From: Leishmania infantum JPCM5 | Lineage: Eukaryota; Euglenozoa; Kinetoplastea; Trypanosomatida; Trypanosomatidae | DNA length: 64,000 nt | Reading direction: 5' to 3' | Assembly (NCBI RefSeq): GCF_000002875.2 | Contig: NC_009410.2 | Coordinates: 310,001 to 374,000 of the forward strand | Shown here: positions 29,288 through 41,100 of the stretch, one piece after another | Numbering within the stretch: the stretch's first letter is position 1 | Layout: the number at the start of each line of letters is the position of its first letter | Program-made: the position numbers and the translations under genes | Notes under the pieces: generated by a model | What the model saw: only the letters and a program-made list of their open reading frames with translations | Database searches by the model: none | What the model was told of the DNA's origin: nothing

Positions 29288-32000
29288 GCGGAGGACAGGA
29301 AGAATACTGCGAGTGTCAAGACAGCGGCGCTGGCAGCAGTTACCAAGACTGCCACGCCGGTTGCGCCACCACAAAGCCGCGCGTGCAAGAAATGGGATGA
29401 GATAAGGCGGGAGGCTTTTAGTGATCGATTTTTTTTCATTTGGCAGCGGCAACGCGACGCTATCGTGCGTGCCTGCGCATGTGTGTGCCGCTCTCTCTCT
29501 CTGTGCGCATCTCAAGAAGTGCAGCGGAGGACGCGAGGACAGGGCGGCAGACGTCGGCCGCACGCGTGAGGATGTCTTGTCTGTGAGAGCCACGGCGGCT
29601 TATGCACCTCCGAGTGTTTCAGCGCTGACCACACACCCCTCCTCCTCTCTTTGTCGTGCGCCTACCGCTGTTAGACACAAGTCGAAGCCGTCACGTATCT
29701 TCTCCGCATCCACTTCACATCCCCCTCAAGCTCCCGTATCCGTGCTTGTGCATTCGTCTTTATGCGCGAGAGGTGCTCCCTGTGATAGTTCGGATTACTT
29801 GTTTCTGTTTTGTAGTTAGGAAATGTGATGCACACACACACACGCACATGCAACACACACCCTTTTCGTACTTGTGCCCCACCCGTCTCTTCGTCTTTTG
29901 CCCGCGCCCTCAACTCGCCCTCCCCCTCCCCCTTTTACTATGGCGTAATCTCTGGCCCTCCCCGTTGGTGTGTCGAGACGGTTCTACCTGCACGCGCGGC
30001 CGCTTCGCCCTCCTCCACACCCTGACTAACTCTCCTTGCATCTCCTCCTGCCTGTCCTCACCCCCCTGTGCCTCGTGCGCAGATTCGCGTGGCAACACGC
30101 CCGATTACGGATCTCCATTGAGCGAAAGCGGGGCGAGCCGGGAAGCGGAGGAGCAGCGTCAAGAGCGGCTACATGAGCGTTGACGAGGGATAATGGAGGC
30201 GGAGGCGAAGAAGGATCGGGCAGACGTGTGTGTCTCGTTCTCTCACTGCGTGAATGCGTATCTTGCGTGCTTGCATCTCGTACGTGTTCGCGTGATTTTA
30301 AGGACGACTTTCCGTCCCCCCGCCACACAGAAGGAAAGGCAAATATCAACGTGGACGAAGGGACCACGCTACAGCGTGCATAGTGGTCGGATGACGAGAA
30401 CGCTCCTCGACAGTGGAGGGCCAGGTATCCACGAAGAAGCGCCGCAGTGCCGCTGATGTGTGTGTGTGTGTATGTGCGCCGCTCTTCTCTCCACCTTTCC
30501 GATCTGCGCACAGCGTGAAGCAGTGCCGTCACCCAGATACTGAGAAGTGCTGTGCGTGATAGGGGGCGTTGGTGCGAAGCCGGTAAACTCCGGGCCGGCA
30601 CCCACCGCGTTCGAGTTCATGGTGAAGTCTGCTGCTGGCGTTCCCTGTCACCTCAGGACTGGAAAGTTGATCTCGTGTCGATGCAAAGAAATGGGATGAG
30701 GCGCGTGCCTCTCTCTCGCCATGAGCCCTACCCCCCTCCCTACTTGCACCCTCCACCTCTCTTGTGCCCGCCCATTTCCTGAACTCTTCGCAACTCCTCC
30801 CCATCCCTCTCCTTCCCGTTTCTGCGACACAAAAACCTTTGTGTCGAAGTTTTCGTTTCTCTGGCTCATCAGCCGCTCCTCTCTCTAGCGGCACATACAC
30901 TTACAGGACGCACACACTGCGTGGAGTGTGGGGTAGGGGCCAGGAGGCGGCCATTCAACGCACTTGACGCTCCTCGTTTCTCTTCTTGCCGCTCCCCACC
31001 ACTGCAACGAAGGCGAACCCACACACCCACACACATACACACCAGCAACAGCAGACATGCACGCAGGTGAGACGGACGGCAAAGAGTAACGCGACCGTTT
31101 TTGTTCTCCGTTTGGAAGGCAAGCGAAGAGGGAGCTCGCACGCACAAGCAAATTGGGTGTGAGCGGTGCGTGTGTCCTTGCCCCTCTGGACGCCAACGCC
31201 GACAGTACTTCATTGTCCTTTCTCCGTCACTGCCCCGCAGCCACCCTTCTCTCGTCCCTGCACTCACCGCTCACCACCAGCTGCCTCCCTTTGTCTTGGT
31301 GCCTTCAACTGCCCTTGCTCATCTTCTGCTCCCTTCACACACACGCGCATCCCGCACCCACCCACCTCACTTATCGTTCTCGCCGACTTCCTGCTGCATC
31401 TTCGTATACTTATTGCTTTCATGTGCTACTCAGAGGCCTCCGTGGATCGTTTCAAGTGTTTTTCCTTTTCTCTCGTCGGTCTTTCTCTCTTGTGTTTATA
31501 CGTTGGGTGCCACAATCTCGCTGCCTCACCGCTCGCCGTTTCCTCTCTCCTCGACAGACACACCGCGCAGGCACACACACACACATACACCTCCACCCTC
31601 TACGTACCTTGTGTACAGCGCTCATACTCGTGTCTGGTTTCGTTTCTCTGTTGTAGCGCTTGTCTCTCGCGCTCCCTCGCCCATCATCATCTCCTCCGCA
31701 TCTGTGTGAGCATTTTGGGACCAGCGACCGCTGCCGCCGCTGCTGTGACTGCCATCCTTCCCTGGCCTGTTGCCCTCATCCCCCTCTCCGTGCGAGAGAG
31801 TGCGGCAGAAGGGTATCTAGGGGCTGCCTCTCTGCCCTCGCCTTGCATCTCTTGCGGGCACGTGACCCTCTATAGTCTCTGCCTCCCTCGCGCACTCCGG
31901 ACGCGGCTCCGTCGAATTTTCGAGACAGGGACTCAGCAGCACACGTGCGCGCGAGTGAGACTCACGGGTTACGAAAAGCGGGACTTGTGAGCCGATACAC

Positions 32001-32076
32001 ATATATATATATGTATAGGGAGAGGGGTACACACAGCAGCAGTTGGGGCCGCCGCCGCCGCCGCCGCAGCAGCAGC
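32001..32076. repeat. AT run and GCC/GCA trinucleotide run upstream of the TEP1-like gene
   Basis: A short self-complementary AT run (CATATATATATATATG) at about 32000-32013 is followed by GCC repeats passing into GCA repeats at 32048-32076. Both lie 65-140 bases before the start codon and upstream of the predicted SL acceptor. Confidence 0.8.
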
Positions 32077-32112
32077 GTCCGCGGCCACGTCTTATCTCCG
32101 TGTCTGTTCCCT

Positions 32113-32114
32113 AG
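32113..32114 (+). promoter_or_regulatory. Predicted spliced-leader acceptor for the TEP1-like gene
   Basis: TTCCCTAG ends the tract starting near 32092 and leaves a 26-base leader, itself pyrimidine-rich, before the ATG at 32141. Confidence 0.5.
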
Positions 32115-32140
32115 TACCCCTCCCCCTCGCTTCCTCTTCC

Positions 32141-35100
32141 ATGGAGTACTTCTACAGGACAAACGCGGCGGAGCTCACGCTGCTGAAGGCGGCGCTGGTG
32201 AACCTGGTGTCGTCATGCTTGATGAGGGAGCCGCCTTTTGAGGCGGCACGGCCTGGAAAGCTCCCCGTGATCACGGCTCCCGCCACACGTTCCCCGACGG
32301 CGGATGAGGATGCGGTAGATGTAGCGCCGGCGCCAGAGAACGACGGTGCGTCTACGGTGGCACAGATGCGTGAGCTGGTGCATCTCATCTCCCGCCAAGA
32401 TGGCGAGTTTGTGTTAAAACTGGCCCTCTACGTTCGCCACGAACTGCACCTGCGCCGCTCACCGAGCTTCCTCGTCGCGCTCTGTGCCAGAGAGCCGAAC
32501 TGCATTCCGTTTCTGCAGCCGTACATGGAGAAGATTATCGTGCTTCCGTCTGATTGGCTGGCGGTCGCTAACTTTGCGTACTTCCACGACTGCGACGCCG
32601 CCCACGACTACGCCGGAACGCTGACGTACTCGGTAAAGACTGAGCGCGAGGCTCACGCGACCGCGTCTGCCGCCCCCAGTGCTGAAAAGCGTTCCACAAG
32701 CTCTACTGGCACGCGCAGTCCCGAACCTTCGGCCGTCGAAGCACGCAGCGGCAGCAGTGTCGGCTCCCAAGGTGCAAACCCGCTAGCCAGTAGGATGGGC
32801 GCGAAGGCGAGGGGTGATCGCCACCAAGGCGCGGCAGCCCGCGACCCAACACGCTCCTACATCCCCTCGGCGCTGCGCAGCGCCCTAGTGAGCACCTTCG
32901 CGAAGTTCTCCGTCTTCTCCATGGCCAAGTATGACAACGAAGCGGCAGAGCACCGCGCCAAGCGGCGCCAGATCAGACGTGACCGCGCTGCCGCCGAGGT
33001 AGCTGTGGTCACGTCGAGCATGACTGACCCAGATGAGTCAAGCGCCGCCGGCACCCGGCCTTCCGCGCTGCCGTGTCGAGCCCGCCCGCAGACCTTTACC
33101 TTTAAGCAGCTCATTCGCATGCTGCACATCACTGAACCAGCGTACATTGTGTGCTGCCTCCTGGGCAAGCGCTACCCGACCAACGAGGATGACTTCCGAC
33201 GCATGCGGCTACATCTCACCGATCCCACATGGAAGAATGCGGCACCGCTCAAGACAGGGGCCACATCCTCGGCAAAAGGCGTCCACTCCGCGAAGCACAC
33301 CTACGGTCGTGCTATCCTTGGCGGTGGCGGCGGTGAGGGCGAGGACGAGGACGAGGACGCAGATGATAGCCACCAGGACAATGCGGAGCTGCCCTTTTGC
33401 GTCTTCGACGCGCGCCGCGCCGGACAGCGCATGCACCTTCCCGTGCCAGCGACTTGGGAGACTCAGCTGTCCAAAGAGGGCAACACCGGCCGCGTCTGGG
33501 ACGCGTTGATCTCGTCCGACGCCGTGCCGTACATGGCCCTTCTGCGCAACCTGCGGAACATACTCACACGTCTGTGCTCGGCCTCGACACACAAGCGCGT
33601 GCTGGAGAAATTAGTCGATGAGCAGCAAGTCGCCGCCAGCCAGCAGCTTCCCTATCGCTTCTACAGCGCTTATCTGGCTGTGCGGCAGATCGACACATTG
33701 CTGGTGCACCTCGACGCGCTGCGTGCAGTGACTCGAAAGGCCCGCTTCAGAAAAGAGGTGGTCTCCGAAAGGGGCCATGGTGGTCGTGGTGGCGGTGGAG
33801 GGGGCCGCGCCGCCGTCGCATCGAAATTTGCTGCCGGGGCCGTTCACGAGACGATGAGGGAGGCGGCCAAGAGATTTGAACGCCCGTTGGTGCCGCGCTC
33901 GTATCTGCGCCGGTACGTGGTGCAGTACTGCGCTGCGCTCGACGCCGCTATCAACACTTCGGCGCGGCTGAACGTGGTACCAATGAAAGGGACGTCCATC
34001 GTTATTATCTGTGTCACATCTGCCTTGTTCGAGCCCATGTCCGCGGTGGGCGGGACCGCGACAACACCGGCGTCGAGCCAGCGCAAGGTGGATGTAACAG
34101 CGCTGCTGGTGGCCATGCTCATGCGTAGCTGCGAGCAGTGTGTGGTGCTGATCTACTGCTACGACGAGTACGTTGTATTTCGGGAGAACGACCCGGATGT
34201 GGAGAGGACCGCGCTGCAGGGGATGTATGACGAGGACGTTGGCAGCCCCAGCAGTTGGGACACGGAAAGCGGCAGCAGCAGGGGCAACGACTTCGAGAAC
34301 GACGGTGCAGTCGACGGAGACTTCGAGGCCATGTCCAACCCTCTCCACAGGGCGACCGCCACGACCTCACAAAAAGGTGCGCCAGGGTTGATGGGCCTCG
34401 TGAGCTCACTCACCGCACGTTGCTCCTCGCTGCTGGAGCGGAAGCGGGAGGAGGTCGGTCCCGATGGCGTCGCAACTTCCTTCGTCATGTTCGCGGATGC
34501 AACGGGTGCGCAGTTTCCGTACGCATTCCTTGACGAGGTCATCGAGCGCAACATGCGGATCGAATCTCTGCTTGTGTTTGACGAGGGTGTACATCGCACC
34601 TACGCCAACATGAACCGCAACGCCCCCGCGTTTGGTGACCTGCCGACATACCTGTCACGGCTGCGGCGGACATGCAGCCCCGACTTGGTGTACGTCGGCG
34701 TGAACTTGAAAGCCTCCAGCCCTCCTGCTGCGGAGGGGGTCGGCCAGGTTCCAGGGGCTACGGTTTTTCCGGTGACAGCATCAGCTGCGGGCGCGCCGGC
34801 GCACAGGAAGCGAGGGCAGGTGTCGGAGCCCGCGGCCAAGAGCGGTGCCACAGCTGCCTTTCAGAAGGCAGAGGTGGAACGGCGCTTTGGCCACCGCAAC
34901 GATGTCCTTCTCACCGGGTTCAGCGACTCCATCTTGCGCCTCGTGGCGGAGCGGACCGGCGGCGGCCCGCTCGCGGTGATCGAGCGAGCGGCGGAGACCT
35001 ACCACGTGTCTCGCCTCTCTGCGCGTGCTAGTCAAGCGGCCTGGGAGGAGCGCGTCAAGGCACTGAAGGTGCTGGCGGCGCTACGAGAGGGCCATCAGTC

Positions 35101-38100
35101 GCACATCGGTGGCGGCGGCGGCTCGCTAGAAGCACTGCATGACCCGGGTGCCTTCCCCTTCAACGACTACCTCAAGCCGCCCACGCAATCCAGCACCGCC
35201 ACGGCTTTTCCCATGCAGAGCTCCTCGCTCCCGAGCACAGCGCGTCCACTGGTGGCGGAAGCGATGACCGCGCCTGCGGTGGCGCTGCCTTTCTTCGACA
35301 GTGATGGAAAGGCAGTCTCCGCAATAGGACGGAACTGGGATTGCAGCTCACGCAGCAGTGATCGGCGACTACAGTGGCTGACGAGTCGCATCGCTGGCCT
35401 CTCCTCGTCGACCGGCGATGCGGAGACGCCATCGAAGGGTCGCACAGCATTGCCAAGCATACGTCGCCTACTCGCCAAGCCGTCGCTCTCTGAGTCTGAA
35501 GCGGCAACGCCCAGCGCCAGCGGCGCGAAGAGCAGCGTCGGCGAGGCGGTAGACCCCGCGCCTCACTGGGGTTCCGGTGAGGCCCGAGAGAGCGAGCCAG
35601 CGTGGCTGGCCGCCGAGGGCAAAAACGTGTCGTCTGTCTTCCACCCACAGCCGTTCATCTCGATCTTGAAGCTCTTCTCCATGTCGTCGAGCAAGCACGG
35701 CGACAGCACCACGGCGTCTGCGGCCGGCGATGCCGCATCTGCTGCTGCCTCTGCCACTGCATGCGCTGCTGCCACGACGACGCTCACGAAAACAGCGGCC
35801 ACCAAATCCGTGGCTCGGCACCGCCTGCAGGGTCCCGCAAGCCACCCGCTGTCGCCCACCGCGTCGGCGGTGGTTCGCCGCCTTATCACTTCCTACCGCG
35901 TGTGCCGCTTCTTCATCTCCAGCACGTTTCTCGACATGAACAACGAGCGCAACGCCATCACGCTCGACATCTTTCCGCGGCTGCGGCGGTGGGCTGCCGA
36001 GGCGGGTCTGAAGGTGACCTTGCTGGAGGTTGATCTGCGCTGGGGCATTCCTGCCCTTGCGACAAGTCGCAACCTCTCCACTTCCGTCTGCCTTAACGAG
36101 GTGTCGCGGTGCAGTCCGTTTTTCATCGGCATCATCGGCGCGCGCTACGGCACGAGCCCGCCGACACCGCTTCAGGTCGTGGTCGACGAGGACGTGGATG
36201 CCGAGGACTACGCCTGGATGCGGGAGCTTTCGGACCCGCACGTGTCTGTGACGGAGCTCGAGATGCGCCACGCCATCTACAACACGAAGCGCCGCGTCGG
36301 CTGCGACGAGGCCCCTTGGTCGGCGCTCTTCTTCGCTCGTGATTCGCCACACCTCCTTTCCTCGTTCGGCCCAGCAGACACGGCGTGCCGCGCCGTCTAT
36401 GAGGCCGACTCAGCCACCGCTACCGAGGCGATCGAATGCCTCAAGCAGCGGATCACAGAGAACGGATGCAAACTTGTTTCCTACCAGGCGGCGTACATCA
36501 ACCCCGCGAAGACGCTCCTGCCAAGCAACAGTGGGCCCGGCAGCGGAGGCGCGCCGCTCCTCGCTGGAGGCTCCACCCGATCTGCCGCCATGTGCAGCGG
36601 CGCGCGCGCGATGATGGAGGATGGCCTGGGTAGGTGGGCGGTGCGAAGCCGCCACGGCTTCGGTGACGGCACTGGCCAAGCCGCCTCTTCTGCCAGCGGT
36701 AAGACAAGCGAGGCGGACTCGCTCGGGGCACTCGTACAGGCCCGCATCACCGAGTCGGGGGAGCCAAAGAGATTGACGTCGATAGACGTAGCGATCGATA
36801 TGGCGGACTTCTCTAGCAAGGTGTTTCATGAGTTGCAAGAGGTCATCTGCCGCGTATGCGGCGTGCATCCGGTGCTCGACGACAGCGCAGCGGAAAAACA
36901 GCGGCGGCAGCACGCTGACGCGTGCGTGACGGACGCTCATGGGCCAGAGAAAAACGCAGAGGCGCGTAGGTGTGCGAGAAGCGCAAGATCGGCAATATCA
37001 GCAACCAGAGGGGCAACGACTGCCGAGGCGCCTGACATGTACGAGATGCTCGTGGTGGCACAGAGCGAGTTCGCGCGCAAGCTGAGCGACTTGTACGCTG
37101 CGCCGCGTGGACTCCTGGAGCAGCTCTCCAGCTTCGCATTGAACGGCATCCTTGGGGTCACAGACGAGAGCGACGTGCCGAGCGATGCCGGCGCGGAGAG
37201 GCAGAGGGGTGCCGCGCCGCACGGCACCAAGCGCCAAGAGTTCGTGACACCGATCCCCTCATCCGAGAGCGGTTACGACAGCTGTCCGGTGCGAGGCTTC
37301 TCGCCGCTCCCGCCGCCGCAGCGCGCGCAGCATGTCAAGGATAGCGCGAGCAGCGGAGAAGGGACTCCGTGTCAGCCGCTCGTCGCTCGTGCAGGTGTGC
37401 CGGGGGGCGGCACGAGCTCCATCCTACTCTTGGAAGGCTGCGACGGGGACGGAAAGTCGTCGGCGCTGGCGGCGTTAACAGCGCTAGTTCTCGAGCCGAT
37501 GCGCAAGGCGTCCGCGTCGGAAGCAACGCCGCGCTTCCTATTTTACTCTACCCAGGCAGAAGACGACTCGGTACGTGGCCTGCTTCTGTTCCTCGCGAAG
37601 TCTCTCCGCATCTTCTTCCAGCTGTACGGCGAAGTCTCGGTGCACGACACGGACGCCGTCGATGAACTCCTCCTGATGCTGGATCACGCGTACGCCGCGA
37701 TTCATCGCCACTTCGAGACATCCAGCGGCGACGCCGGCACGGCGACCACCGCAAGAGGAGGAAGGGGCGCAAATGGCGGTCGGAGCGCCGCCGGCCGAGC
37801 AGCGGCGGGAGCGGGTCACGCAGCTCTTGTGGTGGTGCTGGACGGCCTCGACAAGTCCTCCGAGGCGGCAGAGTTGGTCAGTCTTCTGGGAACGATTTTG
37901 CATCCGCTGGCCACGCAGCACATCCGCTTTGTGGTGTCCGCGTGCCCGCGGTCGTCGCTGGCCCGCGCGCTGCGCACGCGTACCCCACCAGCCCACGTAC
38001 TCACCGTGCCCATTTTGAGTGAAGGTGAGCGGGCCGAGCTGGTGCGGTTGCACCTCGCGAACTACGGCAAGGTCCTGGAGGAGTCCTTTACGGCAGATGA

Positions 38101-41100
38101 GCTGAAGAATCTGCTGCGCAAGAGCGGCGCCGGCCGTCCCAGCTACCTCATCTCCGCGATCACGCACCTTCGCCTCTTCAGCACCTTCGACACGCTTCGC
38201 GAGGACATCCGCTTACTCCCGGCGTCGCGCGCCGCCCTGCACGAGCAGCTCTTTCAGCACCTGCAGGCCCGCTTCGACCCCGCCACGTGCCGCGTCGTGC
38301 TCAGCATTTTGCTGTTGCGCCAGCCTGTTGGTGGTGTGCTGGAGTTCAACCTTTACCGCCTCGTGTCGGACGTCGCCGCGGCGTCGCGGCTGGTGACGCT
38401 GCTGCGGGGCATCTGCCTTGACACGCATCACGGGCGCCTGTTCATCAAGTCGTCGACCTTCGTCGATGCCGTCGCGCGCAGATTTTTCCGCTTTGCGTCC
38501 GATTACCAGTGCGTGCAGGAACGCGTTCTTCTGGCTGAGCTGTGCTACCAACCCGTAGATGTCTCCCTCGATGAGCAGGAGGTGAAGATTGGCCTGCGCC
38601 ACGTCACAGAGTCGATCCGGCGCAGTGCAGCGAACCCGCTCACGCGGCGCACTTTTGTGCCGGAGCGCTACGCGCCTCGGGAACTTCTTGGGGTGCTGCA
38701 AGGGTCGGTGCAGGCGTGTCGGCTTGATGTGACGGCCGCATTGGCGTGCTACCTGCCGTTTCTGGAATGCCTGCTGGTGAGTCGCCGCATGCTATCGCAG
38801 CTGATCGGGTTGCTGTCCTCCGTCGTCAGCGCAACGACGTCCGCGTCGTCCTTGGCACCTGGCGCACCGACTTCTACGGGGGCGTTACATGCAGAGGACG
38901 ACGCGGACGCAGAGGACAGCGGCAGCGTCCACCCGTTGGCGAGCTACCGTGCACTGGCGCTTCAGTGGCGGCACTACCGAAGCGACATTCAGCGTCTCGG
39001 CTACGTGCTGGAAATTTTGCAGAAGAACTATCACGTGCTCCTGCGCCAGCCTGCGCTGCTGCGTCAGTGCGTGTGGAACACGGTCGGGTCGGCGATGTGC
39101 ATCAGTGCCTACGATGCAGCCTTGACAGCGCGCCTGCAGCATGCATTGAATCGAATGACTACCACCAATAAAAGCACCGCCTCTTGCGAAGTGCAGGTGG
39201 GCCCGCAAGGTGAAGGTCGGCGCTCTGAGGATGCCGTGCCGCACAGCCCTGCAGCGCGGTCCCCCGACATGCCCACTTTCTCCGCGCTCTCCACGATGTG
39301 GGTTCACTGGCTGAATGCGCGGCAGCACGGCGGCGAGGGTCGCTTGATGCTCACGACTGCCTCCACGCAGTCGATACGCTGCATGGCGATGAGCCCGGAT
39401 GGGACGGAGGTCGCTGTTGGCGGCGATGACGGCATTCTGCGCCGCATGTCAGCGGACGAGGGCGAGCAACAGCAGCTGCAGCAGTCACAACTGACGCCAA
39501 AGGAAACGGAGAGCGCAGGCGGTGCCGGCGTTGTGGGACGGCGTCGTGTGGCATCGATGCTGCGGCATGAGTCCGCCGTCACCTCTGTGCTGTACGTGAC
39601 CACTCGCACTGCCGGCGGTCCAACAGCAGGCACCAACGGCACAGGCGCATCGGCTACCCTGGCAGCGCCTACTGGGGTGGCACAGCTACTTGTTTCGGGG
39701 TGTGCTCGCGGCCTCTTGTACGTGTGGAGCCTTGAAGACAACTCTCTGCTGCAACGCGGCACTGGCCACCTTCGAGCCATCAGCGGGCTTGTGTGCCATC
39801 CGCTGGAGCCGTTGGTGCTGTGCTCTTGCAGCCACGACTCGTTTGTCATGCTCTGGGGCGTCGGCACTGCAGAGGCCACGCCGAGGCTGTGTAGCGAGGT
39901 CCAGGCCGCGTTGGCCCTGCGCATGCCCAAGCACCCGGCCGGCTCTGCAGCGCGGCACCAGCAAGAGCGGCTGCACCAAAGGACGAGGGAGGAGAAGGGT
40001 AACGGCGAGCTGTGCGTTGGCGGTGGTGGCGCTGGGCCAGCTGTGATGCGGCGGGGTACCCCTGGGTCGAGCAACGGCATCCGCAGTAGGCAGACGCCGC
40101 TCCAGGCATCGCTCACGCCGTTCCACACGGAGCGGCAACACCACACCCCTGTCGCAGCGGTTGCCTTCCATCGCTCTGGCGACATCTTCGCCAGCGGCAG
40201 CTGGGATGGCGTTCTTGTGCTGCACGACACCCGTGAACTACGCACACCATCGCCTGTGATTACGCCAGAGATGAAGGTCCCATGCGAGCCAACGAATCAG
40301 ACCCGCCTCACGAGTCGGCGGTCACGCCGTGCCAAGGTGGTCTGGCGTACCCGACGCGGTCCAGAGCGTCGGCAGGTCACATTTCAGTCGACGGAGTTTG
40401 CGTTGGGCTCATCGGTGCGCGCGCTTTCTTTTTCGAACTCGCTCGCCGTCACCTGCGTTGTTGGCTGCCACAATGGCACCGTGGTCGTGGTGGACCACGC
40501 CTCTGCGGCGGTGGTGGCGCGGTGGACATCGCTGCACTCCGCGCCGGTTACGCGGCTCACCGCATCGTTGGACGGCCGGTGCATGGCGTCGGCCGACGAG
40601 CACGGCGTTGTGCGCTTGACGCACACCGGCATCACGGGATCGGTCTTTGCCACCTTCAACGGTCACCATGGCGCTGTCACCGGCTTGTGCTTCCGTCCAC
40701 CGCGCGCAGGCCACGGCGAGGACGTCGCTGGTGGCGCCGATGCCCTGCAAGCGCCTCCAGCGTGGTTGCTCACCGCTGGCGAGGATCGTACGTTGCAGGC
40801 ATGGCGAGTGGACAGCAGCGGCAGCGGCGGCTTCAAGACGCAGACGGCCATGTCGAGGCGCCGTCTGATCGCCGCGCACTGCACGGCGGTGACGGCGGTG
40901 GCGTCGTCGCGCGACGGCCAACTGATCGTCACCGGCTCCGCAGACGGAACCGCGATCGTGTTTCGGGTGCCAGAGGAGATCGACGATGATGAAGACATCG
41001 CCTGCAGGGGGGCACGTGGGGCGGCAATGGGCAGGGACTATGCTGGCACCGCCGCATGGGATCGACCGAAAGCGGTGGGAAAGAAAGCGCGTTCGGACTC

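Larger units (their letters stand above)
29288..32140 (+). other. Longest intergenic spacer (2.85 kb), upstream of the TEP1-like gene
   Basis: No supported gene. Right after the small gene's TAA the same frame stays open for about 94 codons, but only the first 40 or so look at all coding-like. The rest is C/T blocks (29880-29935, 31200-31330, 31640-31690), CA/GT runs (29828-29850, 30457-30470, 31568-31590), an AT run at 32001-32012 and a GCC/GCA run at 32048-32076. Open frames of up to 274 codons (31166-31990) are translated pyrimidine repeats. Confidence 0.65.

Noticed and set aside
29288..29570. In-frame continuation of about 94 codons after the stop of the small membrane-protein gene
   Set aside because: Only the first 40 codons look at all coding-like (third-position GC about 64 percent), then it becomes T-run and CT-repeat translation. 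The encoded protein is complete without it, so chance openness is the simpler reading, unlike the TEP1-like case.
31166..31990. Open frame of 274 codons upstream of the TEP1-like gene
   Set aside because: Translation of pyrimidine tracts and CA repeats (Thr-His and Leu-Ser runs); overlapping frames are equally open, so the openness reflects composition.
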